Origin: a virus
Direction: 5' to 3' (one strand)
DNA length: 34,886 nt
IMG/VR virus record: IMGVR_UViG_3300010397_000039
Span: 1-34,886 of that record
In this document: positions 7,997 through 16,528 of the stretch, one piece after another
How positions within the stretch are numbered: the first letter of the stretch is position 1
How the letters are laid out: each line of letters opens with the position of its first letter
Translations under genes and position numbers: made by a program
Notes under the pieces: generated by a model
Database searches by the model: none
Seen by the model: the letters and a program-made list of their open reading frames with translations, nothing else
Told to the model about the DNA's origin: nothing

Positions 7997-9274
7997 TTAT
8001 TTCCTAATCCATTGCTTACCATTCCACTCTAAGGTCTCGCCAGTTTCTTCGTTAATAGCTTGATCTCCCTTTTCAAGATCCTGAGCTTGCGAAAGATCAG
8101 AGACAATATCTGATGTTGATGCACCTGATTTCTCACCCTGTGCAAATCTTTTATTAACTAATGTCTCAAGATTTGCTGGCTGTTCGCCACCATTTTCTTC
8201 TATGATCTTATCTTTTATCGAACCTTTTTGCAGAACTCGTTCAGCATCTTTTATCAACTTATCAACGAGAGTCTTTTGTGTTTCGGGTTTTTGTTCTAGG
8301 TTTGGCTTTTGAGTTAGGGCAAACTTAATTTTGAATCCTGTCGGAATACCAGTTTGTCCTGAAAGTTGTTGAGCTAATTGATTCGAATACTTATCAAATA
8401 ATTGAGATTCTTCATTAAGCAGAACTGTAGGAAACTTTCCTGCAATACCTGCAGCAACTTTATCCGTCGCTAGAGGTTTTTTCATATTCTGTAATGCATC
8501 GAGAGCGACTTCTGCATTATCAACTGCTTTAGTTATACCTTTAAGAAACGGTGCATTCTGAGTATTAATAGCTCTTTGCTTAGCATCAAGTCGTTTTTGT
8601 TCTGCCAATTCTTGTTTTTCTATAGCAGCTGGAGCAGCAGCACCGAGAGCTCGTGCCAATCTCTGCTGATTATTTAATTGTGGCTGTTGCGGTTGAGCGG
8701 GTGCAATCGGTTGCGGTTGTTGCGCTATTTGTTGTCCCTGCATTTGCTGCGGTTGATTCTGAGCTTGATTAGCCAATATCTGTTGCTGTTCCAACGCTTG
8801 CTGTTGTTGCTGAACTTGTTGTTTCTGTTGTGGCGATTTAATGAGACCCTCTAAAAACTGCGGAGCTATGGGCGATGAATAGTTGTTCTCGAGAAGTGAA
8901 GCAATATTACCTTGGCGTTGAGGTTGCGCTTGAAAATATGGTTGTTGTAGTGCTTGCATACCACCCTGAGGATGTTGTAATTGTGGCTGTGGTAAATATT
9001 GTTCTTGCTGTTGATACTGTTGTTGCTCGCCAGGAAATCCTTGTCCCTGTTCAAGATATCTTCCTAAAGCGGGAATTCTTTGTTCGGCTGGAAGCTTTGC
9101 TATAAAACGTGCGGAGATAGGATCAACACCAGCTGAAGTATATTGACGAATATTCTGGTCCTCTTGCATACGTTGAACTTTAGCTTCAGCTAATGTAGCT
9201 AACCCTTCACCAAGACCAGCACCAAGATACGATGCAAAACGTGCTTTAGGATAGCCCTGTACTATATTAGCCAT
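7997..9274 (-). CDS. Glutamine-rich internal virion / ejection protein B
   Basis: This encodes 425 residues. Residues 80-210 are extremely rich in Gln and Pro (QQQQQALEQQQ, AQQPQPIAPAQPQQPQ), a low-complexity linker. The flanks are helical, and the C-terminal part contains a conserved-looking LSGQTGIPTGFKIKFALTQK and ends EWNGKQWIRK. Its start overlaps the stop of the upstream gene by one base (TAATG). By position it corresponds to the middle ejection protein of podoviruses. The repetitive CAA/CAG composition produces long spurious frames on both strands. Confidence 0.7.
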   Translation of the reverse strand: MANIVQGYPKARFASYLGAGLGEGLATLAEAKVQRMQEDQNIRQYTSAGVDPISARFIAKLPAEQRIPALGRYLEQGQGFPGEQQQYQQQEQYLPQPQLQHPQGGMQALQQPYFQAQPQRQGNIASLLENNYSSPIAPQFLEGLIKSPQQKQQVQQQQQALEQQQILANQAQNQPQQMQGQQIAQQPQPIAPAQPQQPQLNNQQRLARALGAAAPAAIEKQELAEQKRLDAKQRAINTQNAPFLKGITKAVDNAEVALDALQNMKKPLATDKVAAGIAGKFPTVLLNEESQLFDKYSNQLAQQLSGQTGIPTGFKIKFALTQKPNLEQKPETQKTLVDKLIKDAERVLQKGSIKDKIIEENGGEQPANLETLVNKRFAQGEKSGASTSDIVSDLSQAQDLEKGDQAINEETGETLEWNGKQWIRK

Positions 9275-10239
9275 TATTGCTCTCCTGCTGGATTATTATT
9301 TTGGCGATTGTAAGCAAAAAGTCGCTGTAGATATTGGTCTACCGGCTCATTAGGTTCTCGCTGAGGAAGATTTGGATCTCTAACTGTTTCCCCTTGAGCC
9401 TTTTTTTGTAAGTAATTTTCGTAACGCTCTTTTTGCTTTTGAGTTTCTTGGGCTTCTTGTGTTTTGCCTTCTTCTTGATAACTATGAATTAACCATGCCA
9501 TTCCAGCTAAAACGGCTAATTCAAACCCTACAACAGCTGCCGCTGTCCCAACTCCTGCAGCAGGAGCTGCTTTAGAGGCGAGCGCTGCTACAGTTCCTGT
9601 GTCCAATCCAGCTTTTGCAAGACTTCCTACAGCGTTTGCCGTTTCGGGATTTTGTAAAGCTTGTACTACATTAGGAGATGATAAAGCTGCAGATTTATCT
9701 TGTTGAGTAGGAGTATAATTTCCTAACCCAAAATATTTCATAAGCCCTTCGCCAGCCAATCTGCCCACTGCACCGGAAGCACTGGATGCTGCACCTTCGG
9801 CTAGTTGTCTTCCGATACCTGCTTGACCAGGAGTATAAACATTCTCAAATGAAGGGGATAATCCATAAGCAAGACGGTTTCTTAAGCCTTCTTCATTGAG
9901 CTGCTGTCCCTTTAATCCGTATTCAGCACCGAGTGCTGCGAGATTAGTTTGAAGATCTGAAGCGGCTGATCCTAAAGCACCTTGAAAGGAACTAGAATTC
10001 GATACCCCACTTCTACCTAGAAAACGTTCAGCTAAACCGGGAACAGTTTGTGTTTTGAATTGTTCAACAGCTCTTTTTTCAATAGGAGCAAAATTAAAAC
10101 TATATGGTTGTTGATTCAAAAGATTGCTTGCAGACCCAAGAACCTGATTCTGAACTCCGATTTGTTCGGGTCTCATCGTAGGCAATTTTTCTATTGTAGA
10201 AGGATAATCTTTGAAAAGATCTGAAATAGGATTTGCCAT
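9274..10239 (-). CDS. Internal virion / ejection protein A
   Basis: This encodes 321 residues. The N-terminal 120 residues are helical with a motif-like FLGRSGVSNSSSFQGALGSAASDLQTNLAALGAEY region (about 95-130) that recurs in ejection proteins of environmental podoviruses. A hydrophobic segment near residues 227-252 (AAAVVGFELAVLAGMAWLI) is long enough to cross a membrane, and a charged, Gln-rich tail follows. Small first ejection proteins of this type (P22 gp7, T7 gp14) are thought to form the outer end of the ejection channel. The ribosome site is AAAGGGACC. Function is inferred from order and architecture. Confidence 0.7.
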   Translation of the reverse strand: MANPISDLFKDYPSTIEKLPTMRPEQIGVQNQVLGSASNLLNQQPYSFNFAPIEKRAVEQFKTQTVPGLAERFLGRSGVSNSSSFQGALGSAASDLQTNLAALGAEYGLKGQQLNEEGLRNRLAYGLSPSFENVYTPGQAGIGRQLAEGAASSASGAVGRLAGEGLMKYFGLGNYTPTQQDKSAALSSPNVVQALQNPETANAVGSLAKAGLDTGTVAALASKAAPAAGVGTAAAVVGFELAVLAGMAWLIHSYQEEGKTQEAQETQKQKERYENYLQKKAQGETVRDPNLPQREPNEPVDQYLQRLFAYNRQNNNPAGEQ

Positions 10240-10309
10240 AGACGGTCCCTTTATTAAGGTAATTTTTAACTACCTACATCCTAAATAGACTCACCATAAT
10301 TTACAATAA

Positions 10310-10846
10310 CTATGTCTGTAGGTATTCAAGGATTACGTAGGTTATAGTGAATGCAGATCTATTTGACCCCGTAATAATCGTTACATTCGTCGCATCAACC
10401 TTTAACTCAATATTATTAGCCAACGTAGGGCTCGCATAAGGAATCGGAATGTAATTGAGTCCTACGGGATCAGTAGAAGAGCCATAAATACGAGTGAAAC
10501 TTGTGTTTGCAGAACATGTTATACCATGTGGCACCGAAGTAGTTCCGGTATTAGGCAATGCACCCCAATTTATTACTTTACGATACACAGACCGGAATGA
10601 TGGAGCTGACATTGTTGCAGAGTTAAGTAGTGGATTGGGAAAGTAACTCTGACCATTAAGTAGTTCATTAACATCATAATAACCGGCATCACGAATATTA
10701 ACCGAGGTCGCCATATTATTAAGATTTTGGTACAAGCGTACTAAAAGCTCTTTAAACTCATCACTTTTTACATCTACTTGATAGATCTCGGAAACATCCC
10801 AGACATTAGTAGTAGGTATTAGAAAACCAAAGGTTTGTGATGCCAT
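10310..10846 (-). CDS. Small tail protein of the podovirus tail module
   Basis: This encodes 178 residues. A helical N-terminal region (SDEFKELLVRLYQNLNNMAT, residues 28-47) leads to a beta-rich C-terminal half with VYRKVINWGALPNTGTTSVP and a final TYVILEYLQT. I recognise this arrangement from uncultured podovirus genomes, where it sits beside the nozzle gene; the C-terminal half looks like a jelly-roll or fibre head. An AAAGGATAACG ribosome site lies upstream and the gene is 9 nt after the nozzle stop. It may be a tail-tip or adhesin subunit; no experimental function is known to me. Confidence 0.7.
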   Translation of the reverse strand: MASQTFGFLIPTTNVWDVSEIYQVDVKSDEFKELLVRLYQNLNNMATSVNIRDAGYYDVNELLNGQSYFPNPLLNSATMSAPSFRSVYRKVINWGALPNTGTTSVPHGITCSANTSFTRIYGSSTDPVGLNYIPIPYASPTLANNIELKVDATNVTIITGSNRSAFTITYVILEYLQT

Positions 10847-10855
10847 CGTTATCCT

Positions 10856-13225
10856 TTATTGCATACGACTTGTTGTTGGCATTGTATAAAGAACCATACC
10901 TTCAAGTTGGAAATCTGACCATGCGATAGTTTGTTGACGTATCTGTGATTTAGCTAAATTAAGATCATCATTAAGGTACATAGAAAGCTGAATACATTCA
11001 CCATCGCTCTGGAAATAAACGGGATGCCATACGCGTTGTGAAGTAAGTTCCAACGGTACCCTTGGATAGGGAAATGTTTCAAGAACTCCGGTGCCTACAA
11101 GAGAACCATTGGCAGCACCATCATCCAATATTGATATCGATGTTGATGATGGAGAATAATCAACTGTTATAGATCCGAAAGGTGTTGTTGTTACACCAAA
11201 ATCTATTCGTTGAAGATACACATTTCTGTCTTTACTTACATACGGGTTCCACTGTTTTGACTTCAACTGAATATTGGACACGCGCGTTGCTGTGCCACCA
11301 CCTGTGTAGACGCCAATCGAATGGGCAACTATTGAAACCGTATTAGCATCAACCACAGAAGCTTGGAATATTCCTTGGTTTGGTGGATAGTCAAAAGTTA
11401 TGCCTTGAGCATTCTCAATGGCGATATAAGAATTCGCTTCAAGATTATGCGCTATAATAGTCAATAATTGTCGTGTATTACCCCCTGTTGGAGCAATGTT
11501 AGTTATTTGAAGAACAGGAGCATTGCGACTTGTATCAGGATCTATAATGAATGTATAACCCTGTTGATTACCCGCGATAACTTGCTGGTAGTTACTTTGC
11601 TCCTCACCACTATCCCATAAGAAATCAGCTTCTTCCCAATTAGTTAATGCTGTAGCCCATGTGACGCTCGTAGATTGGTCGAAATAACCGAAAGCAGTAA
11701 TAGTATCGTCGTTCTGTGCCCATGAACCAGTACGATAGTTATAAACTAATACCTGACTTGGATAAGCAGAACTCGTCTGATGTTGGATGGATGGATAGGT
11801 CCAATAAACCATTTCAGTAAAGTAATCACGAATACCAAACACCCGTTGTATACCAAGATTTTTCTGTGTTATCTGAAAGGTAGTATCCGGGATCTTAGTA
11901 TCAATACGTTCAACATTAGCACCATTACATGCATGAACACCACGTTGACTCATAGTAAGAACGACTTTATCAAAAGGAACGGTAGAAAAGGTCGCTTCAG
12001 ATCCCAGTTCGGTATTAATCTTTTGCCAGCTAAATGGCTCTATCTGATTACCTAGATAAACAAGTTCCCAAGTGCTTTGCTCAAAGTAAACGATCAAACG
12101 ATCTTTTATGAACTCAGCACTAATGATTTCTTCATCAGTAGAAGCATCAAGGAAACCAGCACCATCAGCTATTGAGTTGAACCCACCGGAGGTATCACGC
12201 TGATTGGGTTCATACCACGCATTGTTAACATCAATCGGGCTTCCTAAATGGGAAAATCTACAGCGATTCTTATATTGTGTGTTCGTACTGCCGGGCAACG
12301 TTCCATTATGGTTAGCATTATCATTTTCAATAGTATTAAGAAGCAAAAGTCTGTTATGAAATGGAAGAATAATGCGCGCAGTAAGAATATAAGGACCTGT
12401 ATATTGTACTTGAGGTGCGCCGCCATAACTTGGAAAGAAGTAGAAAGCATGAGGACTATTACCAGCCGCTGAGTTAGAAACCCATGTAGAACCATCACTC
12501 GTCCACCAAATGGGATCATTAACAGAAGCCCCACCTAGTAAACCTAAAGTGAAATTAAAATTAGTTACATAGAGTGTTTTTATATCTGCTGTTATGCCAC
12601 GCCAGTTGGTAGTCCAAAAGAAATTGATATTAGTTCCGGTAAATACTGGTTGACCACCACTTTGTGATCGTGCCCAAGCGCTACCGGTAAATATATAAGC
12701 AAACTGCGTATCAAATGCATAAGCAGGATCATCATTAAATGGATCGGGTGCATCCTCATAAATCGTTAGACCCATAACCGGCAACGCAGGATAGAAATAG
12801 ACGGCAGTTAAGGCTGCTGCACCCTGAATAACAAAGGCCCCTGTTGTTGTATTATAGGTATGTACTGTTGAAGCACCGGTATCAAGCATTACACCAGGAG
12901 CAGCGTTAACAGCAACGGTAAATATCTCATTACCTATAGAAAATGCTTGTCCTACAGCAAATACTTTACCTGGTACAATCCCTGCAATATTACCAGCTCC
13001 ATCAGTCGTTCCAACCTGAACACGCAATCGTGAGAATAGTGGTGCAGTAACAGAACCAAAGGTGCCAGCACCCATAAGTTCTTCACCAAAACGTTTACGT
13101 ACACGACCCCGAAACACATAAGCATTCTGTAAGAGTGCCCACGAATCCTCCGGGATCAACCAAGGCCGCAAATATGTTTCTAATCCTGTATCGAACGGTG
13201 CGATTAAAAACCTATCGAATGCCAT
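10856..13225 (-). CDS. Nozzle-like tail tube protein (T7 gp12 / P22 gp10 type)
   Basis: This encodes 789 residues, started at the ATG behind AAGGAATAAC rather than 14 codons upstream inside the neighbouring gene. It opens with MAFDRFLIAPFDTGLETYLR and PWLIPEDSWALLQNAYVFRGRVRKRFG, an N-terminal signature familiar from uncultured podovirus tail proteins. Repeated Trp/Asp-rich strands (WWTSDGSTWVSN, FYFEQSTWELVY-like) suggest the beta-propeller body of nozzle proteins. Residues about 570-650 contain a small beta domain ending in GVYTGGGTATRV that resembles the domain in 15684-16052 and 16529-17515. It probably closes the short tail below the adaptor. Confidence 0.75.
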   Translation of the reverse strand: MAFDRFLIAPFDTGLETYLRPWLIPEDSWALLQNAYVFRGRVRKRFGEELMGAGTFGSVTAPLFSRLRVQVGTTDGAGNIAGIVPGKVFAVGQAFSIGNEIFTVAVNAAPGVMLDTGASTVHTYNTTTGAFVIQGAAALTAVYFYPALPVMGLTIYEDAPDPFNDDPAYAFDTQFAYIFTGSAWARSQSGGQPVFTGTNINFFWTTNWRGITADIKTLYVTNFNFTLGLLGGASVNDPIWWTSDGSTWVSNSAAGNSPHAFYFFPSYGGAPQVQYTGPYILTARIILPFHNRLLLLNTIENDNANHNGTLPGSTNTQYKNRCRFSHLGSPIDVNNAWYEPNQRDTSGGFNSIADGAGFLDASTDEEIISAEFIKDRLIVYFEQSTWELVYLGNQIEPFSWQKINTELGSEATFSTVPFDKVVLTMSQRGVHACNGANVERIDTKIPDTTFQITQKNLGIQRVFGIRDYFTEMVYWTYPSIQHQTSSAYPSQVLVYNYRTGSWAQNDDTITAFGYFDQSTSVTWATALTNWEEADFLWDSGEEQSNYQQVIAGNQQGYTFIIDPDTSRNAPVLQITNIAPTGGNTRQLLTIIAHNLEANSYIAIENAQGITFDYPPNQGIFQASVVDANTVSIVAHSIGVYTGGGTATRVSNIQLKSKQWNPYVSKDRNVYLQRIDFGVTTTPFGSITVDYSPSSTSISILDDGAANGSLVGTGVLETFPYPRVPLELTSQRVWHPVYFQSDGECIQLSMYLNDDLNLAKSQIRQQTIAWSDFQLEGMVLYTMPTTSRMQ

Positions 13226-13233
13226 GTTATTCC

Positions 13234-13836
13234 TTAATAGCCGATTGCTAAGTATTGGAAGGAGCATGCCGCTGGAACTGCTGTAGTTCGTTGTGAACCA
13301 TAGACATTGAAACCAAGATTGGTGAATGCTGAAAGTCTAACGAAGGTATTGCTATCAAGAGCACTGTTAACAAATGTTGTTATCTGAATGCTAAATACTT
13401 GGTTAAACACAGGTATATCCCCGGCAACGGGAAAGACAATTGCTGTGTTACCGTTGGCATTGCTATTACCCCACATTATCAAGATACCCGATGGTAGATA
13501 TGACCATCCGAAACTATCGTTAGCGGGTGCAGGTGTTGTACTGAGGATAGATGCAGTAATTGACGAAGTAATACCACTCTGACTAATGATAAAAAGCTCA
13601 TTAACACCAGTTACCGGTGATAAGAAGTTATATAACCCTATTTCACCGCCAACAATAACAGGCGCAACGCCTTGAACAGGAAACTCAACAAGAAAGTGTT
13701 TGCCTTGGTCTGGCGAATTAAATGGTACATGGTTTACATTTACAAAGGTATTAATGGCCTGAAAGTTACCAAGCAAGTCAATCTGTGATTGGGATAGCAC
13801 ATCAGTTGATTGCGGAATTGCTGCATTATAGGCCAT
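13234..13836 (-). CDS. Short tail fibre-like protein with gp53-type C-terminus
   Basis: This encodes 200 residues. Residues 20-75 contain INTFVNVNHVPFNSPDQGKH and a beta-rich linker common in phage fibres. The C-terminal 90 residues run from a LPSGILIMWGNS strand through QVFSIQITTFVN to the end FQYLAIGY. The aromatic-x-x-A-I-G-Y ending is typical of the receptor-binding C-terminal domain of many tail fibres (gp53-like domain). It has an AAGGATAGTAATC ribosome site and lies between the HNH gene and the nozzle gene. Confidence 0.75.
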   Translation of the reverse strand: MAYNAAIPQSTDVLSQSQIDLLGNFQAINTFVNVNHVPFNSPDQGKHFLVEFPVQGVAPVIVGGEIGLYNFLSPVTGVNELFIISQSGITSSITASILSTTPAPANDSFGWSYLPSGILIMWGNSNANGNTAIVFPVAGDIPVFNQVFSIQITTFVNSALDSNTFVRLSAFTNLGFNVYGSQRTTAVPAACSFQYLAIGY

Positions 13837-13854
13837 GATTACTATCCTTCAGGT

Positions 13855-14526
13855 TTATATATGCTTCCAAATACGGCGCTTGGCTATATTAGTAATAGTA
13901 GAACAACTAACATTAAAAATCCTAGCTATCGTTGCCGAACCTACAGTCTTATCGTAAAGCTTTCTTATCAACAAAACATCTCTTGGTTTTAATATAATGC
14001 CACCACGACCTTTTGAGATCTGATCTTTTTTATTATCTTGCGTAGTTCCTAACCATAAATGATCCGGATTAACACAAGATGTGTTGTCACAACTATGACA
14101 CACGAATAAATTATCAGTTATTGGGCCCTTAAATAATTTATAAGAAACTCGGTGGGCGAATGTGCTTTTCTCATCTCCAAAACATAAATGCCCATAACCA
14201 CTTCTATTTTTAGCACCAGTCCACAACCAACAGGTGTCAGTTATTTTTACATACCACATGAATCTACATTTGTCAGAACAAAATGCTTTTGCATACTTTT
14301 TATAACAAAGGGTGGTACACGTTAGACATGGATATTGTTTTACTTTTCCAATCAATCGAAGATGCTTATTTACATATAATCTACGCTGAACAGCATTCTC
14401 TTTTTGATATCGCGCAACATCCTTATTACGACAAGGCTTACAAACTGCTCGCCACTTAGTTGGTGCAGCTCGTGAGACATTTTCTTCTGTTAGCATGATA
14501 TCACACTTTTTACATTTCTTAACCAT
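13855..14526 (-). CDS. Free-standing HNH homing-type endonuclease
   Basis: This encodes 223 residues. The N-terminus has CKKC and CKPC pairs (residues 5-8, 29-32) and a second pair CLTC and CSDKC (67-70, 83-87), likely zinc sites. The HNH_3-type core follows: CWLWTGAKNRSGYG (99-112), AHRVSY with His125, CHSC (143-146) and NPDHLWLGT with Asn154 and His157. The C-terminus (about 178-217) is a helix-turn-helix that would read DNA sequence (SATIARIFNVSCSTITNIA). It sits between the adaptor and a fibre gene as an extra gene with a weak ribosome site, the usual situation for mobile HNH genes invading structural operons. All core residues look intact. Confidence 0.9.
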   Translation of the reverse strand: MVKKCKKCDIMLTEENVSRAAPTKWRAVCKPCRNKDVARYQKENAVQRRLYVNKHLRLIGKVKQYPCLTCTTLCYKKYAKAFCSDKCRFMWYVKITDTCWLWTGAKNRSGYGHLCFGDEKSTFAHRVSYKLFKGPITDNLFVCHSCDNTSCVNPDHLWLGTTQDNKKDQISKGRGGIILKPRDVLLIRKLYDKTVGSATIARIFNVSCSTITNIAKRRIWKHI

Positions 14527-14542
14527 AGAGCCCTATTCATAG

Positions 14543-15610
14543 TCACCAACCACCTCCGCCCCAGCCGTAACCGTAATTTCCTACACCAACCTGTTCGGTA
14601 TAGATTGTTGCTGGTCGTTCATTATTGTACTGGACTATGGTTCTTCTTTCAATCAAAGTTTGTTGCTTACGAAACTCCGGCATGATCAGATTTACCGTAT
14701 CCATATCAAGCCTATCTTGAAGTATCTTTATACTAGAACCCAGAGCAATATATTGCCACCATTCATCAAGCTTAGGAGAATTCTGACCTTGTGGTCCAGG
14801 TCCCGCTCCGCTCATCAAGTCTGTAGGTGCAACATAGACCTCAAAATTGATCTTATATGGTTGGTCTGGAACAGGTCGAAGCGTGAATGCGTTGTCATAA
14901 AAAAGCATCGCCTGAGGCAAACTAGGTTGATAGGGAACCGTTTGTGAATTAATTGGTGCACCAGCTGCAGGAGGCGTAGGGAATGTGAGATTGAAAGCGC
15001 CTGTTAAATAGTTAATGGTGCCCGACGGTATTTGCGTATTGGGGTCAATAAGAATACCGGAACCATTAAATGGAACATTCGGTTGATCGATTAAGCTCAA
15101 ACCCGCGTTGTTAATATCAATCGAACTGAAAAGAACTTCATTCGTCAGTATAGGTTGTGATGCATTCTGAAGCGAAAAATTGAGACTGTTGATTGTACCA
15201 ATAAAATTTGTTGTAACGCCATCACCAACTGCACCAATTGATTGAATGTTGCTTATCTTTGGATAGATGGAAAAAAATTGTTCCTGTGATTGAGAATACA
15301 ATACTTCATACCCTGCTATAAATACGGGAGGGTGAATAGTTATGTACTTATTATTAAAATCGAAAAGGGGATTAGTCGCAGGAAGGAAAGCAACATTATT
15401 AATATTCGTTGGATAGACATCCTGAAATGGAGAACAGTAAAAACTAAACTGCGTACGTAAATTGAATGTGCGTAAATGCTCGGGAAAGTCATAGACAACA
15501 AAGGTATTGATATAATCATTAAGCGTATTTGTTGATAATTGCGCTTCAGAAGGCGACCTTGTAAGGCGTCGTACTTTCGTCTGAATATCCTGCAAAGTAT
15601 GTATCGCCAT
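14543..15610 (-). CDS. Head-to-tail adaptor (gp11 / tail tubular A-like)
   Basis: This encodes 355 residues with an AAGGATACG ribosome site. The N-terminus IQTKVRRLTRSPSEAQLSTN and LNDYINTFVVYDFPEHLR, a helical start followed by a long beta region, recurs in uncultured podoviruses next to nozzle genes. The tail end is Gly- and Tyr-rich (GNYGYGWGGGGW). In T7 the equivalent protein forms the dodecameric ring between portal and nozzle. Size is larger than T7 gp11 (196 residues), so an extra beta domain must be present. Assignment is by order and general architecture. Confidence 0.65.
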   Translation of the reverse strand: MAIHTLQDIQTKVRRLTRSPSEAQLSTNTLNDYINTFVVYDFPEHLRTFNLRTQFSFYCSPFQDVYPTNINNVAFLPATNPLFDFNNKYITIHPPVFIAGYEVLYSQSQEQFFSIYPKISNIQSIGAVGDGVTTNFIGTINSLNFSLQNASQPILTNEVLFSSIDINNAGLSLIDQPNVPFNGSGILIDPNTQIPSGTINYLTGAFNLTFPTPPAAGAPINSQTVPYQPSLPQAMLFYDNAFTLRPVPDQPYKINFEVYVAPTDLMSGAGPGPQGQNSPKLDEWWQYIALGSSIKILQDRLDMDTVNLIMPEFRKQQTLIERRTIVQYNNERPATIYTEQVGVGNYGYGWGGGGW

Positions 15611-15683
15611 AATCGTATCCTTAGTAAGACTTGCCTTGAGACCATGCCTAGACTAGCAGACACTACGATATGAAAAAACAATT

Positions 15684-16052
15684 TTATCGATTGGGATTAA
15701 GAACATTAACCGTCGCCCCAGTCAGTATAGAATTTACCTCACCCACAGGGACTGCTTGGGCGCAAGTATTAACATGGGGCGACGGCGCTAAGGGAATGGA
15801 AAATGGTTCAAAAGTAGTCGTATCGAGGGCAATGAAAAATGTCGTGGGAGAATTGACCACGATAGGACCAACAAACTGATCTGCTTGCTGCATGCCACAT
15901 GCAATCGGAATATCCAACCGCATCTGTAAGCCAGTAATATACTGATGAGCAAAACTCGTCGTTACTTGCGCTGGATTAGCTTGCGTTATAGCGGTAATAA
16001 GACGCATAGCTGGTTGGAATATTGGATTTTGAACGGCATAGCAATGAGACAT
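15684..16052 (-). CDS. Small virion protein made of one FCCH-like beta domain
   Basis: This encodes 122 residues. Residues 15-95 align by eye with residues 185-275 of the protein at 16529-17515: ITQANPAQVTTSFAHQYITG here, IAQANPMVVDLSVTADFTVG there, then CGMQQADQFVGPIVV / FGMIELDNLVGNIIA, and AQAVPVGE / AQVVPVGE in both. The pattern (ANP-x-VVT-x-x-H, a central GM, then a D-x-T-x-F strand) is that of the small beta domain called E1 FCCH-like in many phage tail proteins. Role in the virion unknown; it starts 3 nt after the preceding stop. Confidence 0.7.
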   Translation of the reverse strand: MSHCYAVQNPIFQPAMRLITAITQANPAQVTTSFAHQYITGLQMRLDIPIACGMQQADQFVGPIVVNSPTTFFIALDTTTFEPFSIPLAPSPHVNTCAQAVPVGEVNSILTGATVNVLNPNR

Positions 16053-16054
16053 AG

Positions 16055-16468
16055 TTAGATTCCCGTAGCTTCAACAGTTACTAACGGTTTACCTTCAGGT
16101 GTCAAATCATCAACATCAACAAACTCTAAGCTAGAAAATCCTACTCGTCTAACTTTCGATGAGATCTTCGCAACTGGTCTTCCTGATTCGTCAGTCTGGT
16201 ACGCATGTACCGGATACCAGCAATTCTTATTAAGATGTTTAGCAACACCAAGAGGAAGGGTATAAACTTTACCATCTTCTAATGTATAATTTTCTACTTC
16301 GTCTTCTTTATATGCTTTATACGAAAAACTCATCGTTCCACCCGGTACTTCATAAAAATGAAAGATTCCTTTAACCGGTTCACGATCCTTATCACGCATA
16401 TATTTAAGATTAATCTTTGGTTCTTTAACTTCTTTTTTTGTACTTACGTGCTTTTCTTGTAATGACAT
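16055..16468 (-). CDS. Conserved hypothetical virion-module protein
   Basis: This encodes 137 residues with an AGGAGATAAG ribosome site. A Lys/Glu-rich N-terminus leads to KYMRDKDREPVKGIFHFYEV and PGGTMSFSYKAYKED, then YTLPLGVAKHLNKNCWYPVH and VRRVGFSSLEF. I recognise this sequence type as conserved beside capsid genes of uncultured podoviruses. The His/Cys cluster (HLNKNCWYPVH) could bind a metal, though that is speculation. No function is known to me. Confidence 0.7.
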   Translation of the reverse strand: MSLQEKHVSTKKEVKEPKINLKYMRDKDREPVKGIFHFYEVPGGTMSFSYKAYKEDEVENYTLEDGKVYTLPLGVAKHLNKNCWYPVHAYQTDESGRPVAKISSKVRRVGFSSLEFVDVDDLTPEGKPLVTVEATGI

Positions 16469-16485
16469 CTTATCTCCTAGATTAA

Positions 16486-16507
16486 GGAGGAGGAATTACC
16501 CTCCTCC
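16486..16507 (-). terminator. Leftward hairpin between capsid-module genes
   Basis: GGAGGAGG (16486-16493) pairs with CCTCCTCC (16500-16507) around a 6-nt loop, and on the minus strand TTAATC follows. The U-tract is poor, so it may only attenuate. The 8-base arms are also Shine-Dalgarno and anti-Shine-Dalgarno-like, which could lower translation of the next gene. Confidence 0.5.
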
Positions 16508-16528
16508 TGCATTAGCATTACGCCAATA

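Noticed and set aside
8866-9105. Frames in the Gln-rich ejection gene on both strands
   Set aside because: Produced by CAA/CAG repeats; low complexity and no starts.
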